DNA of 64,000 nt from Gimesia alba (GCF_007744675.1 NZ_CP036269.1:6251046-6315045); one strand, 5' to 3'; shown: positions 46,350-55,088, counted from the first letter of the stretch. Program-made: numbers and translations. Notes: generated by a model not told the origin, from the sequence alone.

Positions 46350-47327
46350 CTATTGCAGTGGATCTAACAGCATTGACCAATAATATTCTGCGGCACCTTG
46401 CTGAGTTAGTTTACTCGAATCTTTGCTATTCGTAGAACCAAATCCAAACCCAGAACTCAAGAAAAGCATGTAACCATCATCATCAACGGACAGGGCTTCA
46501 TTGTAGCTATTCCCTCCGCGCGATGCATCATTTGAATAATAGATTTGCTGATTCTTAAAAAATGCCCCTAAAGAAATCTGGCACTCACTTATGGATGTTC
46601 CATTCTTATAGACAGTTGCTGTGAATGTGTTTCTGTCGATTCTTCTGAATCTTGTTTTAATCTCAGAATTCCTTTTTTCTAATTCATTTAGAGAACCATC
46701 AAAATAATTTGCGATGAATTCGAATGTTTCTTCAAGAAATGTGTCTCGTTCTTGCTCTGAAAATTCTTTACGAACCCTAAGGTTACTCGACCGAACTTTG
46801 GGAAGACTACTCTTCTTAAAGTTTTTTATCAAAGAGCCACCTAATGGTGGATCGGCCTCTCCTTTCCCTAATTTTTCTATTGCTTCTCGAATGCCAATTG
46901 TGATTTCAAGAAAAGCATCATGAAAATTAGGATGTTTCGAAACTGGCTTACCATCTTTAGGTAGTGCTAATAGTTTTGAAAGTGGAGAGTGTTTCCAATC
47001 GCAGGGATGAAGAATTATTGGAATAACTCTGGCTTCACCGCTATCGTGCCGCTCAAGAGCACGCTTCATCTCAATTTCATGACAATAATCAGAATCAAGA
47101 AAATAAGGGCTCACAAGAAGCAGGATGATATCTGAAGATTCCAAATGCTGATCAATCTGTTTCCCAAATTCATCACCTGATGTAATTTGGCGATCATGCC
47201 ATGCTTCAATTATCCTCTGTCGCTTAAGAGTAGAGAGATGAATTTCTAATTCATCCCTCAATTCTTCGTCTTTATGAGAGTACGAAAAAAAAACCTCGAC
47301 TGACAACGTACTTATCCCCACCAGCAA
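46350..47327 (-). CDS. TIR-domain protein with unknown C-terminal domain
   Basis: About 325 aa. The TIR fold occupies residues 9-150: EVFFSYSHKDEELRDELEIHL, a WHDRQITSGDEFG segment, and SDIILLLVSPYFLDSDYCHE with the likely catalytic Glu84. The C-terminal ~170 residues are basic, then beta-rich, and I do not recognise them. Prokaryotic TIR domains usually cleave NAD+ or make signal nucleotides in antiphage defence. The start is unclear: only TTG or GTG codons are available before the domain, and no ATG. A run of nine T lies at codons for FF. DNA is AT-rich compared with the neighbours. Confidence 0.82.
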   Translation of the reverse strand: MLVGISTLSVEVFFSYSHKDEELRDELEIHLSTLKRQRIIEAWHDRQITSGDEFGKQIDQHLESSDIILLLVSPYFLDSDYCHEIEMKRALERHDSGEARVIPIILHPCDWKHSPLSKLLALPKDGKPVSKHPNFHDAFLEITIGIREAIEKLGKGEADPPLGGSLIKNFKKSSLPKVRSSNLRVRKEFSEQERDTFLEETFEFIANYFDGSLNELEKRNSEIKTRFRRIDRNTFTATVYKNGTSISECQISLGAFFKNQQIYYSNDASRGGNSYNEALSVDDDGYMLFLSSGFGFGSTNSKDSSKLTQQGAAEYYWSMLLDPLQ

Positions 47328-47369
47328 AAATAATAAGCAGCCTGAAACCCCGATCTTAAAATACCACTA

Positions 47370-47537
47370 TCAAGAAGCTTTTCGTATTACGCGAATAACT
47401 TCAACCATATTAGAGTCACATTTTGGACATCGAACAGGCGGCCCTACTTTGAAACGTTCGTAAGGACTTTCTCGGTCAATCACTTCGCATTCGAAACGAT
47501 AATTACAACGTTGACATTTGAATTGTTTGACAAGCAT
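47370..47537 (-). CDS. small zinc-ribbon protein
   Basis: 55 aa from ATG 47537, with GGAG about nine bases upstream. Cys8 and Cys11 (FKCQRCNYRFEC) and Cys37 and Cys40 (VRCPKCDSN) form a classic two-knuckle zinc site. A basic end (VIRVIRKAS) could touch nucleic acid. It lies 42 bp upstream of the TIR gene in the same direction, so it may be cotranscribed. No further domain; its role, if any, with the TIR protein is unknown. Confidence 0.65.
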   Translation of the reverse strand: MLVKQFKCQRCNYRFECEVIDRESPYERFKVGPPVRCPKCDSNMVEVIRVIRKAS

Positions 47538-48089
47538 TTTGCGTACTCCGATCACTAAGAAATTTAATTAAGTGGTCCAGATCGATCAGAGTTGTCAAAC
47601 ATGTAGAGAAGAATTATTGAACCAGTACACCTAAACGCATAGCAATAACTGTACCATATGAATCACTTCTACAAATCCAGACAGCGAAAACTTCAATTGT
47701 TATATGAGTGAAAGACGAATTAAATCATCGTTGGATACAGGAAACAAATTATGCCCCATGCTTAATCTCTTACATATTCGGAATTTAGATCAGTCAAATA
47801 CCAATAGAGAAAAATTGAGAAATCAGCTTCCGGCAACAAGTGAAATAACCTCAGTTTTAACTAGCAGCGATATGAACAAGAAAAAGATTCTGCCAATTAT
47901 ACTTTATTCTTTGTAGCTTCACGCCAAAGTGGCAGAACGAACGATTTTCCCCTGTCAAATCATGTCAACTTATTTTCAATGACAGATAATTAATAAAACC
48001 GGTGGGTGGCACCTTGGGTTTGCTCATTAATGAAATATTGGTCTCGCTCCAACTGGGGCATTTTAGGCTTGTTACTATATGCTCTAACA
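47538..48089. other. AT-rich region in the TIR island
   Basis: About 550 bp of strongly AT-rich DNA upstream of the zinc-ribbon gene. A 70-codon open frame at 47704-47916 on the plus strand begins ATGAGTGAAAGACG but has no good ribosome site and no recognisable domain, so I do not call it. No repeat or RNA recognised. The end joins the broken methyltransferase tail. Confidence 0.4.
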
Positions 48090-48246
48090 CGAAACCCACG
48101 AAGCCGCATTTCAGGAAGCGGGTTTCAAAGAAGTCCACTGGCACATGCCCCAACTTTCCCCCGACGGGCTTAAAGACAACACCATCGAGTTCTGGACTCC
48201 CCTGATGGAAAATTCCCCGGTCGCGTTTATTGAGTGTGTGAAGTAA
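48090..48246 (+). pseudogene. 3' fragment of a second methyltransferase gene
   Basis: 51 codons plus a stop, in frame, matching the last 157 bp of the gene at 45538. I count about 13 mismatches, mainly at third codon positions, with only a few amino-acid changes (for example R to Q, N to K, T to M). The similarity begins at CGAAACCCACG and stops exactly at the termination codon. There is no start codon or upstream part. This is the tail of a once-functional paralogue, cut off by the TIR-bearing segment or a deletion. Confidence 0.8.
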
Positions 48247-48394
48247 TCTCTGCACACGGGGCGTCTAATATTCCCAACATTGATGTTTTGGGCTCATGCT
48301 TGGCTCTGGACCTCAGAACGTGTATTATGTTCAGTTCCTTCGACGAGCAAGACTGAGTCATTCCAAGACGCAAACACGGGAGTAATGACAGATC

Positions 48395-50179
48395 ATGAGC
48401 AATGCTGAGAAACTGGAATCGATGCTCGAATTCCTGTGTAACGACGTCTATGAAGTAATCTCAGCAAACCTTGAAAAAGCGCGGGAATATACAGAGCCTG
48501 ACCGTATGGCCAAATCGATATCAGGCTTATTCGAATTTGCCTGCCTGGATGAAGGACTGCTTCTGAAGCAAGTGATTAACGCTTCCGCATTTAATGAAAT
48601 ACTACATATATTACGAGACTCGATTTTAACAGACTATGCCATTGATGAAGTCGAACTTGTCGTCTCAACAGCTCTGGTAAAGCACTCACTCCATCGTTTC
48701 TGCTGGCAGGAAGATTATCAACAATACCAGAATGGCTGTGATGCTGCTGGGTTTCAAAGACTGCTCGTACAATGGGAATCAGATCCAGCCTGGCTCGGGG
48801 GCGGTATCCTGGACGGTGCCATCGTTAATCCATTCGAAAAATTTATATTGATCGCCTGTTTTCTGAATGCTTCTGACGATCTGTTTCAAACTTACAAAAA
48901 AGTACTCCTGCAGACTGCAAAAATCATCCTGAATGCAAATGGAATTCAAAGTGCAGACCAGGTTTATTTTTCTGAGCTGAATGAGTACCTGAGCACAGTG
49001 GAACAATCATTCTGTTTCGAACTGCTCCCGAAGGCTCAAGTAAATCAGAACAGTGATACAGCCTGCGAAAGCACATCAGCAGAACAAATCAGTCAGATCG
49101 AACCAGAAGAGGCTTTAGAACAGGGACTGAAAGAGCTGAACAGCTTGATCGGTTTATACCCTGTGAAACGAGAAGTGACACGGCTGACCAATTTTTTGAA
49201 AATCCGCCAGCAACGTCTCGACCAGGGTTTGCCCGTTGCCTCACAGACACTGCATTTCGTGTTTACCGGAAATCCGGGAACCGGCAAGACAACAGTGGCA
49301 CGCATCATCGCCAAGATTCTGTACGGATTTCAAATTCTGAAGACCGCGAATTTTATCGAAGCCGACCGCGCGACAATGGTCGGCGGCTATGTTGGCCAGA
49401 CCGCGATCAAATCGAACGAAGTCATTTCTCAGGCAACGGACGGCGTGCTGTTCATCGACGAAGCGTATTCATTGGCGAAGTCGGGCGGACAGGACTACGG
49501 CCAGGAAGCCATCGAAACATTACTTAAAAAAATGGAAGACCTGCGTGATCGACTGGTGGTGATTGTGGCGGGGTACCCGAACGAGATGGCTGAGTTCATC
49601 AGTTCCAATCCGGGCCTGGAAAGCCGCTTCAGTCGTTATATTGTCTTCGATGATTATCACGTTTCCGACCTCTGTCAGATTTTTGAAATGATGTGCCGCT
49701 CGAATTCATACCAGTTGACGCCGGAAGCACGCGGCAATCTGGCAATCCTGCTGAATCGCATTTTCAGGGACCGTGATCAGAATTTTGGCAACGCCCGACT
49801 GGTACGAAACGCCTACGAACGGACACTTGGCAACCATGCAGACCGACTGGCGACCAGCGAGGGAAAAATCACACGCGAAGCCCTCTCGACCATCGAAGCG
49901 GTCGACTTGCCTTTCAAGATGGCAGACGGCATCTCACAGCCGTTTGACCTGACGAAATCCATCTGGCATGTGAACTGCCCCCAGTGCGAGAACAGTACGT
50001 CGGCCAGCCTGCCGTTCCTGGGTCAAATCGTCAAATGCAACAATTGCGGCACTCGTTTTCGCTGCCCCTGGTGGAACCTGGATCGTAACACGGTTCGAGG
50101 TCTGGAGGGTTTTGAAATTTACGAACGCGCAGCAGACCTGGATGGGTATGATATGCAGCCGGAGAAAGCCGAGGCCTGA
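48395..50179 (+). CDS. CbxX/CfxQ-type AAA+ ATPase with C-terminal zinc ribbon
   Basis: 594 aa. The N-terminal helical ~200 residues show no recognised domain. The AAA+ domain covers about 250-500: Walker A at 292-300 (GNPGTGKTT), Walker B with Asp355-Glu356 (VLFIDEAYSLAK), a pore-loop type GYVGQTA, and an Arg-finger region in NPGLESRFSRYI. Near 525-560 two CxxC pairs (NCPQCENST, KCNNCGTRFRC) form a zinc ribbon. The family includes Rubisco activase CbxX, SpoVK and EccA, which remodel protein partners. The target is unknown. Confidence 0.88.
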   Translation: MSNAEKLESMLEFLCNDVYEVISANLEKAREYTEPDRMAKSISGLFEFACLDEGLLLKQVINASAFNEILHILRDSILTDYAIDEVELVVSTALVKHSLHRFCWQEDYQQYQNGCDAAGFQRLLVQWESDPAWLGGGILDGAIVNPFEKFILIACFLNASDDLFQTYKKVLLQTAKIILNANGIQSADQVYFSELNEYLSTVEQSFCFELLPKAQVNQNSDTACESTSAEQISQIEPEEALEQGLKELNSLIGLYPVKREVTRLTNFLKIRQQRLDQGLPVASQTLHFVFTGNPGTGKTTVARIIAKILYGFQILKTANFIEADRATMVGGYVGQTAIKSNEVISQATDGVLFIDEAYSLAKSGGQDYGQEAIETLLKKMEDLRDRLVVIVAGYPNEMAEFISSNPGLESRFSRYIVFDDYHVSDLCQIFEMMCRSNSYQLTPEARGNLAILLNRIFRDRDQNFGNARLVRNAYERTLGNHADRLATSEGKITREALSTIEAVDLPFKMADGISQPFDLTKSIWHVNCPQCENSTSASLPFLGQIVKCNNCGTRFRCPWWNLDRNTVRGLEGFEIYERAADLDGYDMQPEKAEA

Positions 50180-50212
50180 TATCAACTCCTGACAATAACG
50201 GTCAATGATTAT

Positions 50213-50695
50213 ATGAAAACTTCTTCAGAGATTTTGATTCGTGAGGCAACCAGCGCTGAGGCAGATGAAGTAGCTGCTGTCTTCGAAGCCGCTTTTGCGC
50301 CGATACGGTTGATCTATCGACCCACGGCGGAAACGCTGGTGCGTCAGGCGGATCAACACCGGGAAGAAACCCGACTGGTAGCTGTCATCGATGAACAAGT
50401 TGTAGCAACGGTTGAATTTGATCTCCATGAAACATATCTCCATGTACTCGGATTGGCCGTCCATCCTGATTTCCAAAGAAGAGGCATCGCCGGTTGTCTG
50501 CTGGATTGGATCAGTAACCACGCCATCAATCTGGGCCGTCACACAGTCGTATTAGAGACCATCAAAGAAACTGGCAACGTCCCCCTGTTTGAAAAGCTGG
50601 GATTTCAGGTGGTCGACGAAGCAATCGCCAGTTGGTGCGTTAGCGAGATCCACGAGCAACTTTATTTTGTCACAATGGAACGAACTTTTGTATGA
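50213..50695 (+). CDS. GNAT-family N-acetyltransferase
   Basis: 160 aa. The acetyl-CoA motif is LGLAVHPDFQRRGIAGCLLDWI (Q/RxxGxG/A pattern in RRGIAG). VVATVEFDLHETYLHVLGLAV and VPLFEKLGFQVVDE are typical of GNAT. Cytoplasmic transfer of acetyl to an amine, substrate unknown. It lies 33 bp after the AAA+ ATPase gene on the same strand and may be cotranscribed. A palindrome repeat follows 28 bp later. Confidence 0.88.
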   Translation: MKTSSEILIREATSAEADEVAAVFEAAFAPIRLIYRPTAETLVRQADQHREETRLVAVIDEQVVATVEFDLHETYLHVLGLAVHPDFQRRGIAGCLLDWISNHAINLGRHTVVLETIKETGNVPLFEKLGFQVVDEAIASWCVSEIHEQLYFVTMERTFV

Positions 50696-50722
50696 CAGTA
50701 TAATTTTTTCAAAAGCAAAAAT

Positions 50723-50797
50723 GAGCGGAATGGCGCTAGCCACCGTTTTTGATACAGCAACCCCAACACAAAAACGGCGGCTAGCGCCGTGCCGCTT
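50723..50797. repeat. long-palindrome repeat (family 2), intact copy
   Basis: GAGCGGAATGGCGCTAGCCACCG faces CGGCGGCTAGCGCCGTGCCGCT across a loop containing GATACAGCAACCCCAACACA. It has the same arms as the copies at 41263 and 58871. It lies just after the GNAT stop and could act as a transcript-end hairpin. Confidence 0.83.
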
Positions 50798-50859
50798 ACT
50801 CAATATAAAAACCGCAGTCTTTGGGAAGCATTTGAACCCGGAAAAGAGAAGGGCATATT

Positions 50860-51465
50860 ATGTTAAAACATTCAAATCAGATCGGTCTGTTCTGCCTCCT
50901 TCTTCTATGCGGTACGTTGACGCGAGGTGAAGAGGACAGCCAGCAGAACTCCAACGGCTGGTCATCTCGACCAGAGGAAAACTACAAATTCCTGCGTCGG
51001 CCCCTTGAAGCGCGACAATCAGAAGCAATCCGTAAGACACTTCCCTTTCGTCAGATCAAACTGGAGCGCAGGGCACCCGGCGGGTATTCACTCGAAACGG
51101 GTAAAGGTTTTCCCGCTGTGATCTATTACATCGAATTTAATGCAGATGGCACAGCACTCTTGCACGCGATCTCGGGAACCGAAAAGAACGGCATTTACAA
51201 AGGGAAGATCGCACTGACCGACTACGCCCGACTCTGCCTCCTGTACGAGACGTTAATCAATGAAGCCGGGGATCCTGAAAAATTCGGTCACGTGATTCAA
51301 TCCTCGCACCCCGTGACTTCCGAACTGACACTGACATTCCAGAAAAATCAGCCCATCCGCAAACATCGTAACGATGTCAACTTCGGCGATTTTAAATTCT
51401 GGGTCTTTGAAAATGTGTTTGAGAATATCGAGTCAAAGATCAAATGGGTGAAAGTGGAAGGGTGA
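50860..51465 (+). CDS. exported hypothetical protein
   Basis: 201 aa with a signal peptide (SDQ-free; IGLFCLLLLCGTLTRG, cleavage near TRG-EED). Mature part is charged, with a beta-rich middle (VIYYIEFNADGTALLHAI) and a late LTLTFQKNQPIRKH. agaagg lies before ATG 50860. No family recognised; it is a planctomycete-type small exported protein. It is followed by a composite repeat at 51492. Confidence 0.65.
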   Translation: MLKHSNQIGLFCLLLLCGTLTRGEEDSQQNSNGWSSRPEENYKFLRRPLEARQSEAIRKTLPFRQIKLERRAPGGYSLETGKGFPAVIYYIEFNADGTALLHAISGTEKNGIYKGKIALTDYARLCLLYETLINEAGDPEKFGHVIQSSHPVTSELTLTFQKNQPIRKHRNDVNFGDFKFWVFENVFENIESKIKWVKVEG

Positions 51466-51491
51466 CAGGCCAGTAAAAAGTATCACCATGT

Positions 51492-51763
51492 GAGCGGCAC
51501 GGCGATAGGTAGTGTTTATTAAATCAAACTAGCCTTACCAAAGACGGCTAACCGGGGCTAACGCCCTGCGGCTAATGGGTCTTTTCTGCGGTCATAGTCC
51601 TCAAAACAAGAGCAACAGCATACTGTCGGCCACGGTAAATTTTTACATTGATAACTCTATAGACCACAAAATCACGCTCAGAACTAATAAATAAACGCTA
51701 CCTAGCCGCTGGTTGTGATTGATGGTCGTTTTCTCAAAACCGGTGGCTAGCGCCATGCCGCTC
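51492..51763. repeat. long-palindrome repeat (family 2) interrupted by a MITE-like element
   Basis: Left arm GAGCGGCACGGCGATAG, then the 201-bp element to 51705, then CCGCTGG and the loop, and the right arm CGGTGGCTAGCGCCATGCCGCTC. Taking out the element restores a palindrome as at 50723. The insertion is at the CTAG of the left arm. Confidence 0.85.
51505..51705. mobile_element. MITE-like 201-bp element, copy D (young)
   Basis: Flanked by TAG on the left and CTAG on the right, giving a TA duplication within CTAG. Ends GGTAGTGTTTATTAA and, inverted, GGTAGCGTTTATTTA. No reading frame inside. Nearly the reverse complement of copy F at 61446-61646, with about ten differences, so both probably moved recently. 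Confidence 0.85.
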
Positions 51764-51914
51764 ACTTCTTCAGCTCAATTGATTACACTTCTTGCGAAAT
51801 AAAAACGCATTTTTTTCATTGCAGATGGAACGTCTGTAGTCAAATTTGCTGCCGTGACTGGTTATACTTGAAGCGTTCCACTTTTCCCGCGCATCGATTC
51901 AGAGGAGATTCAAT

Positions 51915-53240
51915 ATGACCAGTTCACGCATCACCCGTCGCGAAGCCCTGCAAACGACCGCCGCTCTGGGAGCCGGCCTCTGGCTGGGGAGTTCTGCTCA
52001 ACCAACGCGGGCGGCCGCGAATGAGAAGCTGAATGTCGCCGTGATCGGCATCGGCGGGCGGGGATCAGCGAATTTGAGCGGCGTCGGGAAAACCGAGAAC
52101 ATCGTCGCGCTGTGTGATGTCGATGAAAAGCGAGCCGGGAAAGCATTTGAGCGGTATCCCAAAGCGAAAAAGTATACCGACTACCGCCGGATGCTGGACG
52201 ACATGGAAAACCAGATCGACGCCGTCGTCGTGAGCACGCCCGACCATACACACTTTCATCCGTCGATGATCGCGATGACGATGGGCAAACATCTCTACTG
52301 CGAAAAACCGATGGCGCATTCGGTCTGGGAAGTCCGCGAGATGACCAAACTCGCCGCCAAGAACAAGCTGGCGACGCAGCTCGGCATGCAACGTCACGCA
52401 CTCTCGAACATGCATCGCGCCGTTGAACTGATTCAGTCAGGCGCGATCGGCGATGTGAGTGAAGTTTACAGCTGGGTCAGTTCCAGTCGCGGCATGCCGG
52501 GCCAACCGGTCAAAACCGTTCCGCCACCAAAAACACTCGACTGGGATCTGTGGATCGGTCCCGCGAAGTATCGTCCTTATGCCGTGAACAAAAAAGGAGA
52601 GGGCGCACTGGCACCATACAACTGGCGGTTCTGGTGGGATTACGGTACCGGGGAAACCGGAAACTGGGGCTGTCATATTCTGGACATCCCATTCTGGGCG
52701 CTCGATTTGAGATACCCAACCCGCGTGGATGCCTCTGGACCGAAACTCGACGCCGAGCAGACGCCGCGAGACATGCAGACCAGCTTCGCATTCCCCGCCA
52801 ACGATAAACGGGGCGCGATCAAGCTGCACTGGTCACAGCAGAAAGGGGGGCCGGTGATTCTGAAAGAGAAGGGACTCAAACTCAAAGGAGCCAACAACCT
52901 GTTTATCGGCTCCAAGGGAATGCTGCTAACCGGATTCGGCTCATTGAAACTGTTCCCCGAAAAAACATTTGCCAACTTCAAAGCACCAGAGAAATTCATT
53001 CCCGATTCCCCCGGCTTCTATAAGGAATGGACCGATGCCTGCAAGGGAGGTCAGCCGGCAACCTGCAACTTCGACTATTCAGGACCACTGTCCGAAACCG
53101 TGCTGCTGGGTAACACCGCCTTTCGCGCCGGCAGCGGCTTCGACTGGGACGCCTCCACGCTGACTGCGAAGGGGAACGACAACGCCAAGCAGTATCTCTT
53201 TTCCCAATTCCGCGAAGGCTGGGAAGAGTTTACGAGTTAG
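51915..53240 (+). CDS. Tat-exported Gfo/Idh/MocA family oxidoreductase
   Basis: 441 aa. The signal carries TRREALQTTAALGAGLWLG, a Tat-type twin-Arg stretch. The Rossmann domain is LNVAVIGIGGRGSANL and IVALCDVDEKRAG, with the EKP motif in LYCEKPMAHSVWEVREM. The C-terminal domain has NWRFWWDYGTGETGNWGCHILDIPFWAL. It resembles the member at 15012-16319 in layout but is clearly a separate gene. Expected: NAD(P)-linked sugar chemistry outside the cytoplasm. An ATG follows gaggag at 51901. Confidence 0.9.
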   Translation: MTSSRITRREALQTTAALGAGLWLGSSAQPTRAAANEKLNVAVIGIGGRGSANLSGVGKTENIVALCDVDEKRAGKAFERYPKAKKYTDYRRMLDDMENQIDAVVVSTPDHTHFHPSMIAMTMGKHLYCEKPMAHSVWEVREMTKLAAKNKLATQLGMQRHALSNMHRAVELIQSGAIGDVSEVYSWVSSSRGMPGQPVKTVPPPKTLDWDLWIGPAKYRPYAVNKKGEGALAPYNWRFWWDYGTGETGNWGCHILDIPFWALDLRYPTRVDASGPKLDAEQTPRDMQTSFAFPANDKRGAIKLHWSQQKGGPVILKEKGLKLKGANNLFIGSKGMLLTGFGSLKLFPEKTFANFKAPEKFIPDSPGFYKEWTDACKGGQPATCNFDYSGPLSETVLLGNTAFRAGSGFDWDASTLTAKGNDNAKQYLFSQFREGWEEFTS

Positions 53241-53298
53241 ACTGATTGCGTTCTGATCAATCCATTCCTGAGCGGAATGATATTTGTGGGCGTGTGCC

Positions 53299-53322
53299 AC
53301 TGCTCGGCTTGTCCGACAGTGC
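53299..53322. repeat. hairpin repeat family 3, copy 2
   Basis: CACTGCTCGGcttgtCCGACAGTG, preceded by GTGTGC. It matches, inverted, the copy at 58770 almost exactly. It lies in the loop of the palindrome repeat. Confidence 0.7.
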
Positions 53323-53359
53323 CTGTTCTGTGTTGGCGTTGCTACAATTAAACCGGCGG

Positions 53360-53560
53360 CCAGGTAGCGTCTCTTAATTCGAACGGGCCTTACCAAAGAC
53401 GCCTAACCGGGGCTAACGCCCTGCGGCTAATGGGCCTTTTCTGCGGTCATAGTTCAGTAAACAGAGGCAACATCACACTGTCGACCGCGGCGTATTATTA
53501 CATAGCTAACGCTGTCGACCTCAAATTCAGGTTCAGAGTCATTAAATAAACGCTACTTAG
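53360..53560. mobile_element. MITE-like 201-bp element, copy E
   Basis: Left end CCAGGTAGCGTCTCTTAATTCG; right end ATTAAATAAACGCTACTTAG. It sits in the right arm of the palindrome, at the position of CTAG in GGCTAGCGCC. Flanks have changed to CA and TA, so it is older than D and F. The interior shares GGGGCTAACGCCCTGCGGCTAATGGG. Confidence 0.82.
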
Positions 53561-53674
53561 CGCCATTTCGCTCACATTCTGTTTGCTGAGATGCTTCAAC
53601 AGAAAAAGTTTGGAAATGGAACCTTGACTGAGCTATGATGATAGAGAGTGTCTCCTCTTCTTCGTGAGGTCAGC

Positions 53675-54229
53675 ATGTTTCCTTTCTCTTCTCAGATTCC
53701 CAAGCAACGACCTGTTAAATTCAGAGTTGAGGTAAAATCCCTGACCTGGTGGTTAGGGATCGTGACAGGTATTCCTCTCCTGTTCGAAGTTTCGTTCCTG
53801 CTGGTAACAGGCAGTATGGAGCGTTTTCTCTGGTTAAGTTCTCAATCCATACCAGCGCTGATTATCGTTTGGCCTATTTCTGTACCACTACTGATCTGGC
53901 TCTATTTTGGATGGAACAGTTGCCTGAAACGCGACGAACTGGGGAGCCTGCGTCTGCTCTGGCTGACGCCGCTGATTGTTTTACCGATCACCATGCTGTT
54001 CTGGGGAGCTTTGTTTTATAATCCGGATTTTTACAGTGGAATCTATGACCGAGGGCATATTTCCTTTCTGCGACTGATCTTCCTGTCGATGTTCGTTATC
54101 GCCATCCTGGCAATCCTGAGCAATCACGGGCGTAACTCGTTTGTGATTCCCTTCAGCCTGATCGCGCTTTTAATTAATTTCTTTTGTGCTTTCGCTGCCG
54201 GTTCCGCTATTTCAGGCGAATGGATTTGA
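53675..54229 (+). CDS. integral membrane protein, unknown
   Basis: 184 aa from ATG 53675 (MFPFSSQIPKQ); a GTG at 53648 is in frame but the gtgagg ribosome site favours the later start. Five hydrophobic segments: around residues 22-43, 50-72, 90-112, 127-145 and 155-180. No family recognised. The next gene starts 25 bp downstream, so they may be coexpressed. Confidence 0.7.
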   Translation: MFPFSSQIPKQRPVKFRVEVKSLTWWLGIVTGIPLLFEVSFLLVTGSMERFLWLSSQSIPALIIVWPISVPLLIWLYFGWNSCLKRDELGSLRLLWLTPLIVLPITMLFWGALFYNPDFYSGIYDRGHISFLRLIFLSMFVIAILAILSNHGRNSFVIPFSLIALLINFFCAFAAGSAISGEWI

Positions 54230-54254
54230 CGGTCATTCCACAGGAATTGTTGTC

Positions 54255-55088
54255 ATGAAACCTCGTACACGAATCTGGATCAAAGCCATCAGTCTGCTTG
54301 TCTTGGTAGCGGTGCTGCATTTTGTCTATACATTCTTTATGCTGGCATTCCAGCATCAGCGAGCCAATCATCGATTTCGCTCTTATCGAAATCTGCTGCT
54401 TGATTTCAATACGTTAAATCTGATAGATGATCGATACGAGCACAGTTTTGAGGTGTGGGAATCCGGGAGTTACGCGATGGCTCCTTTGAATCGGAGAGAC
54501 CAGGACGGCAAACCACTTTACAGTTGGCGGTTTGCGGAATATCTGACCTGGCCTGTGCCGCTTCCCAATGATCTCCACTGGACTGCTGAGGAATATCAAC
54601 ACTACAGAGAATCGGTCTCGTTGTATTTGTTTTGCAATGAACGAGAATTAGAAACCTTCGTGTTCGCGATGGGAGGACCGGACACTGCCTTTGATCAAAC
54701 CAATCCAACTTTGGTGAAATCATTGCCAGAAGATCTGATTCTGTTTGCAGACGTGTATCAAAGCAAGACACACTGGATGCAGCCGGGCGATTTCAATGTG
54801 GAAACGCTGCCCGATCAAATCAATGTGCCGGGCGGTCTGGGCTCAGAAGACTATCCCGGTTTTTTCGTCTGTTTTGTGGATGGCCAGATCTGGTGGTTGA
54901 GTGATGAAACTCCGTTCGAACTCGTCAAACGCTTTTGTACCATCACCGAAGCCCGCAAAGCAGATCGCAAGATTCTGGAACCTTATTGTCGTGCGAAAGC
55001 TCAGGCCAATAAAGAGCATCTGCAGTGGTTGCCGCAAGAGCCTCCGGCTAAGAACCAGGAGACTCAAAACGGAAATACTGGTTGCTAA
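54255..55088 (+). CDS. single-pass membrane or exported protein, unknown
   Basis: 277 aa from ATG 54255 (MKPRTRIWIKAISLLVLVAV); an in-frame upstream start overlaps the previous gene. One N-terminal hydrophobic helix (residues about 10-33) anchors or exports it. The rest is globular and Trp/Tyr-rich (LTWPVPLPNDLHWTAEEYQHY, FFVCFVDGQIWWLSDETPFELV). The pattern VDGQIWWLSD resembles the DUF1559-type ends seen in planctomycete pseudopilins, but there is no pilin N-terminus. Function unknown. Confidence 0.68.
   Translation: MKPRTRIWIKAISLLVLVAVLHFVYTFFMLAFQHQRANHRFRSYRNLLLDFNTLNLIDDRYEHSFEVWESGSYAMAPLNRRDQDGKPLYSWRFAEYLTWPVPLPNDLHWTAEEYQHYRESVSLYLFCNERELETFVFAMGGPDTAFDQTNPTLVKSLPEDLILFADVYQSKTHWMQPGDFNVETLPDQINVPGGLGSEDYPGFFVCFVDGQIWWLSDETPFELVKRFCTITEARKADRKILEPYCRAKAQANKEHLQWLPQEPPAKNQETQNGNTGC

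Larger units (their letters stand above)
53270..53573. repeat. long-palindrome repeat (family 2) with nested hairpin and MITE-like element
   Basis: Left arm GAGCGGAATG at 53270. The loop holds the family-3 hairpin (53299-53322). The right arm CGGCGGC is cut by the element at 53360-53560 and resumes CGCCATTTCGCTC to 53573. This is a composite of all three repeat families. Confidence 0.8.

Noticed and set aside
47704..47916. 70-codon frame in the AT-rich TIR island
   Set aside because: No ribosome site or recognisable domain; AT-rich DNA gives such frames less often but evidence is too thin to call a gene.
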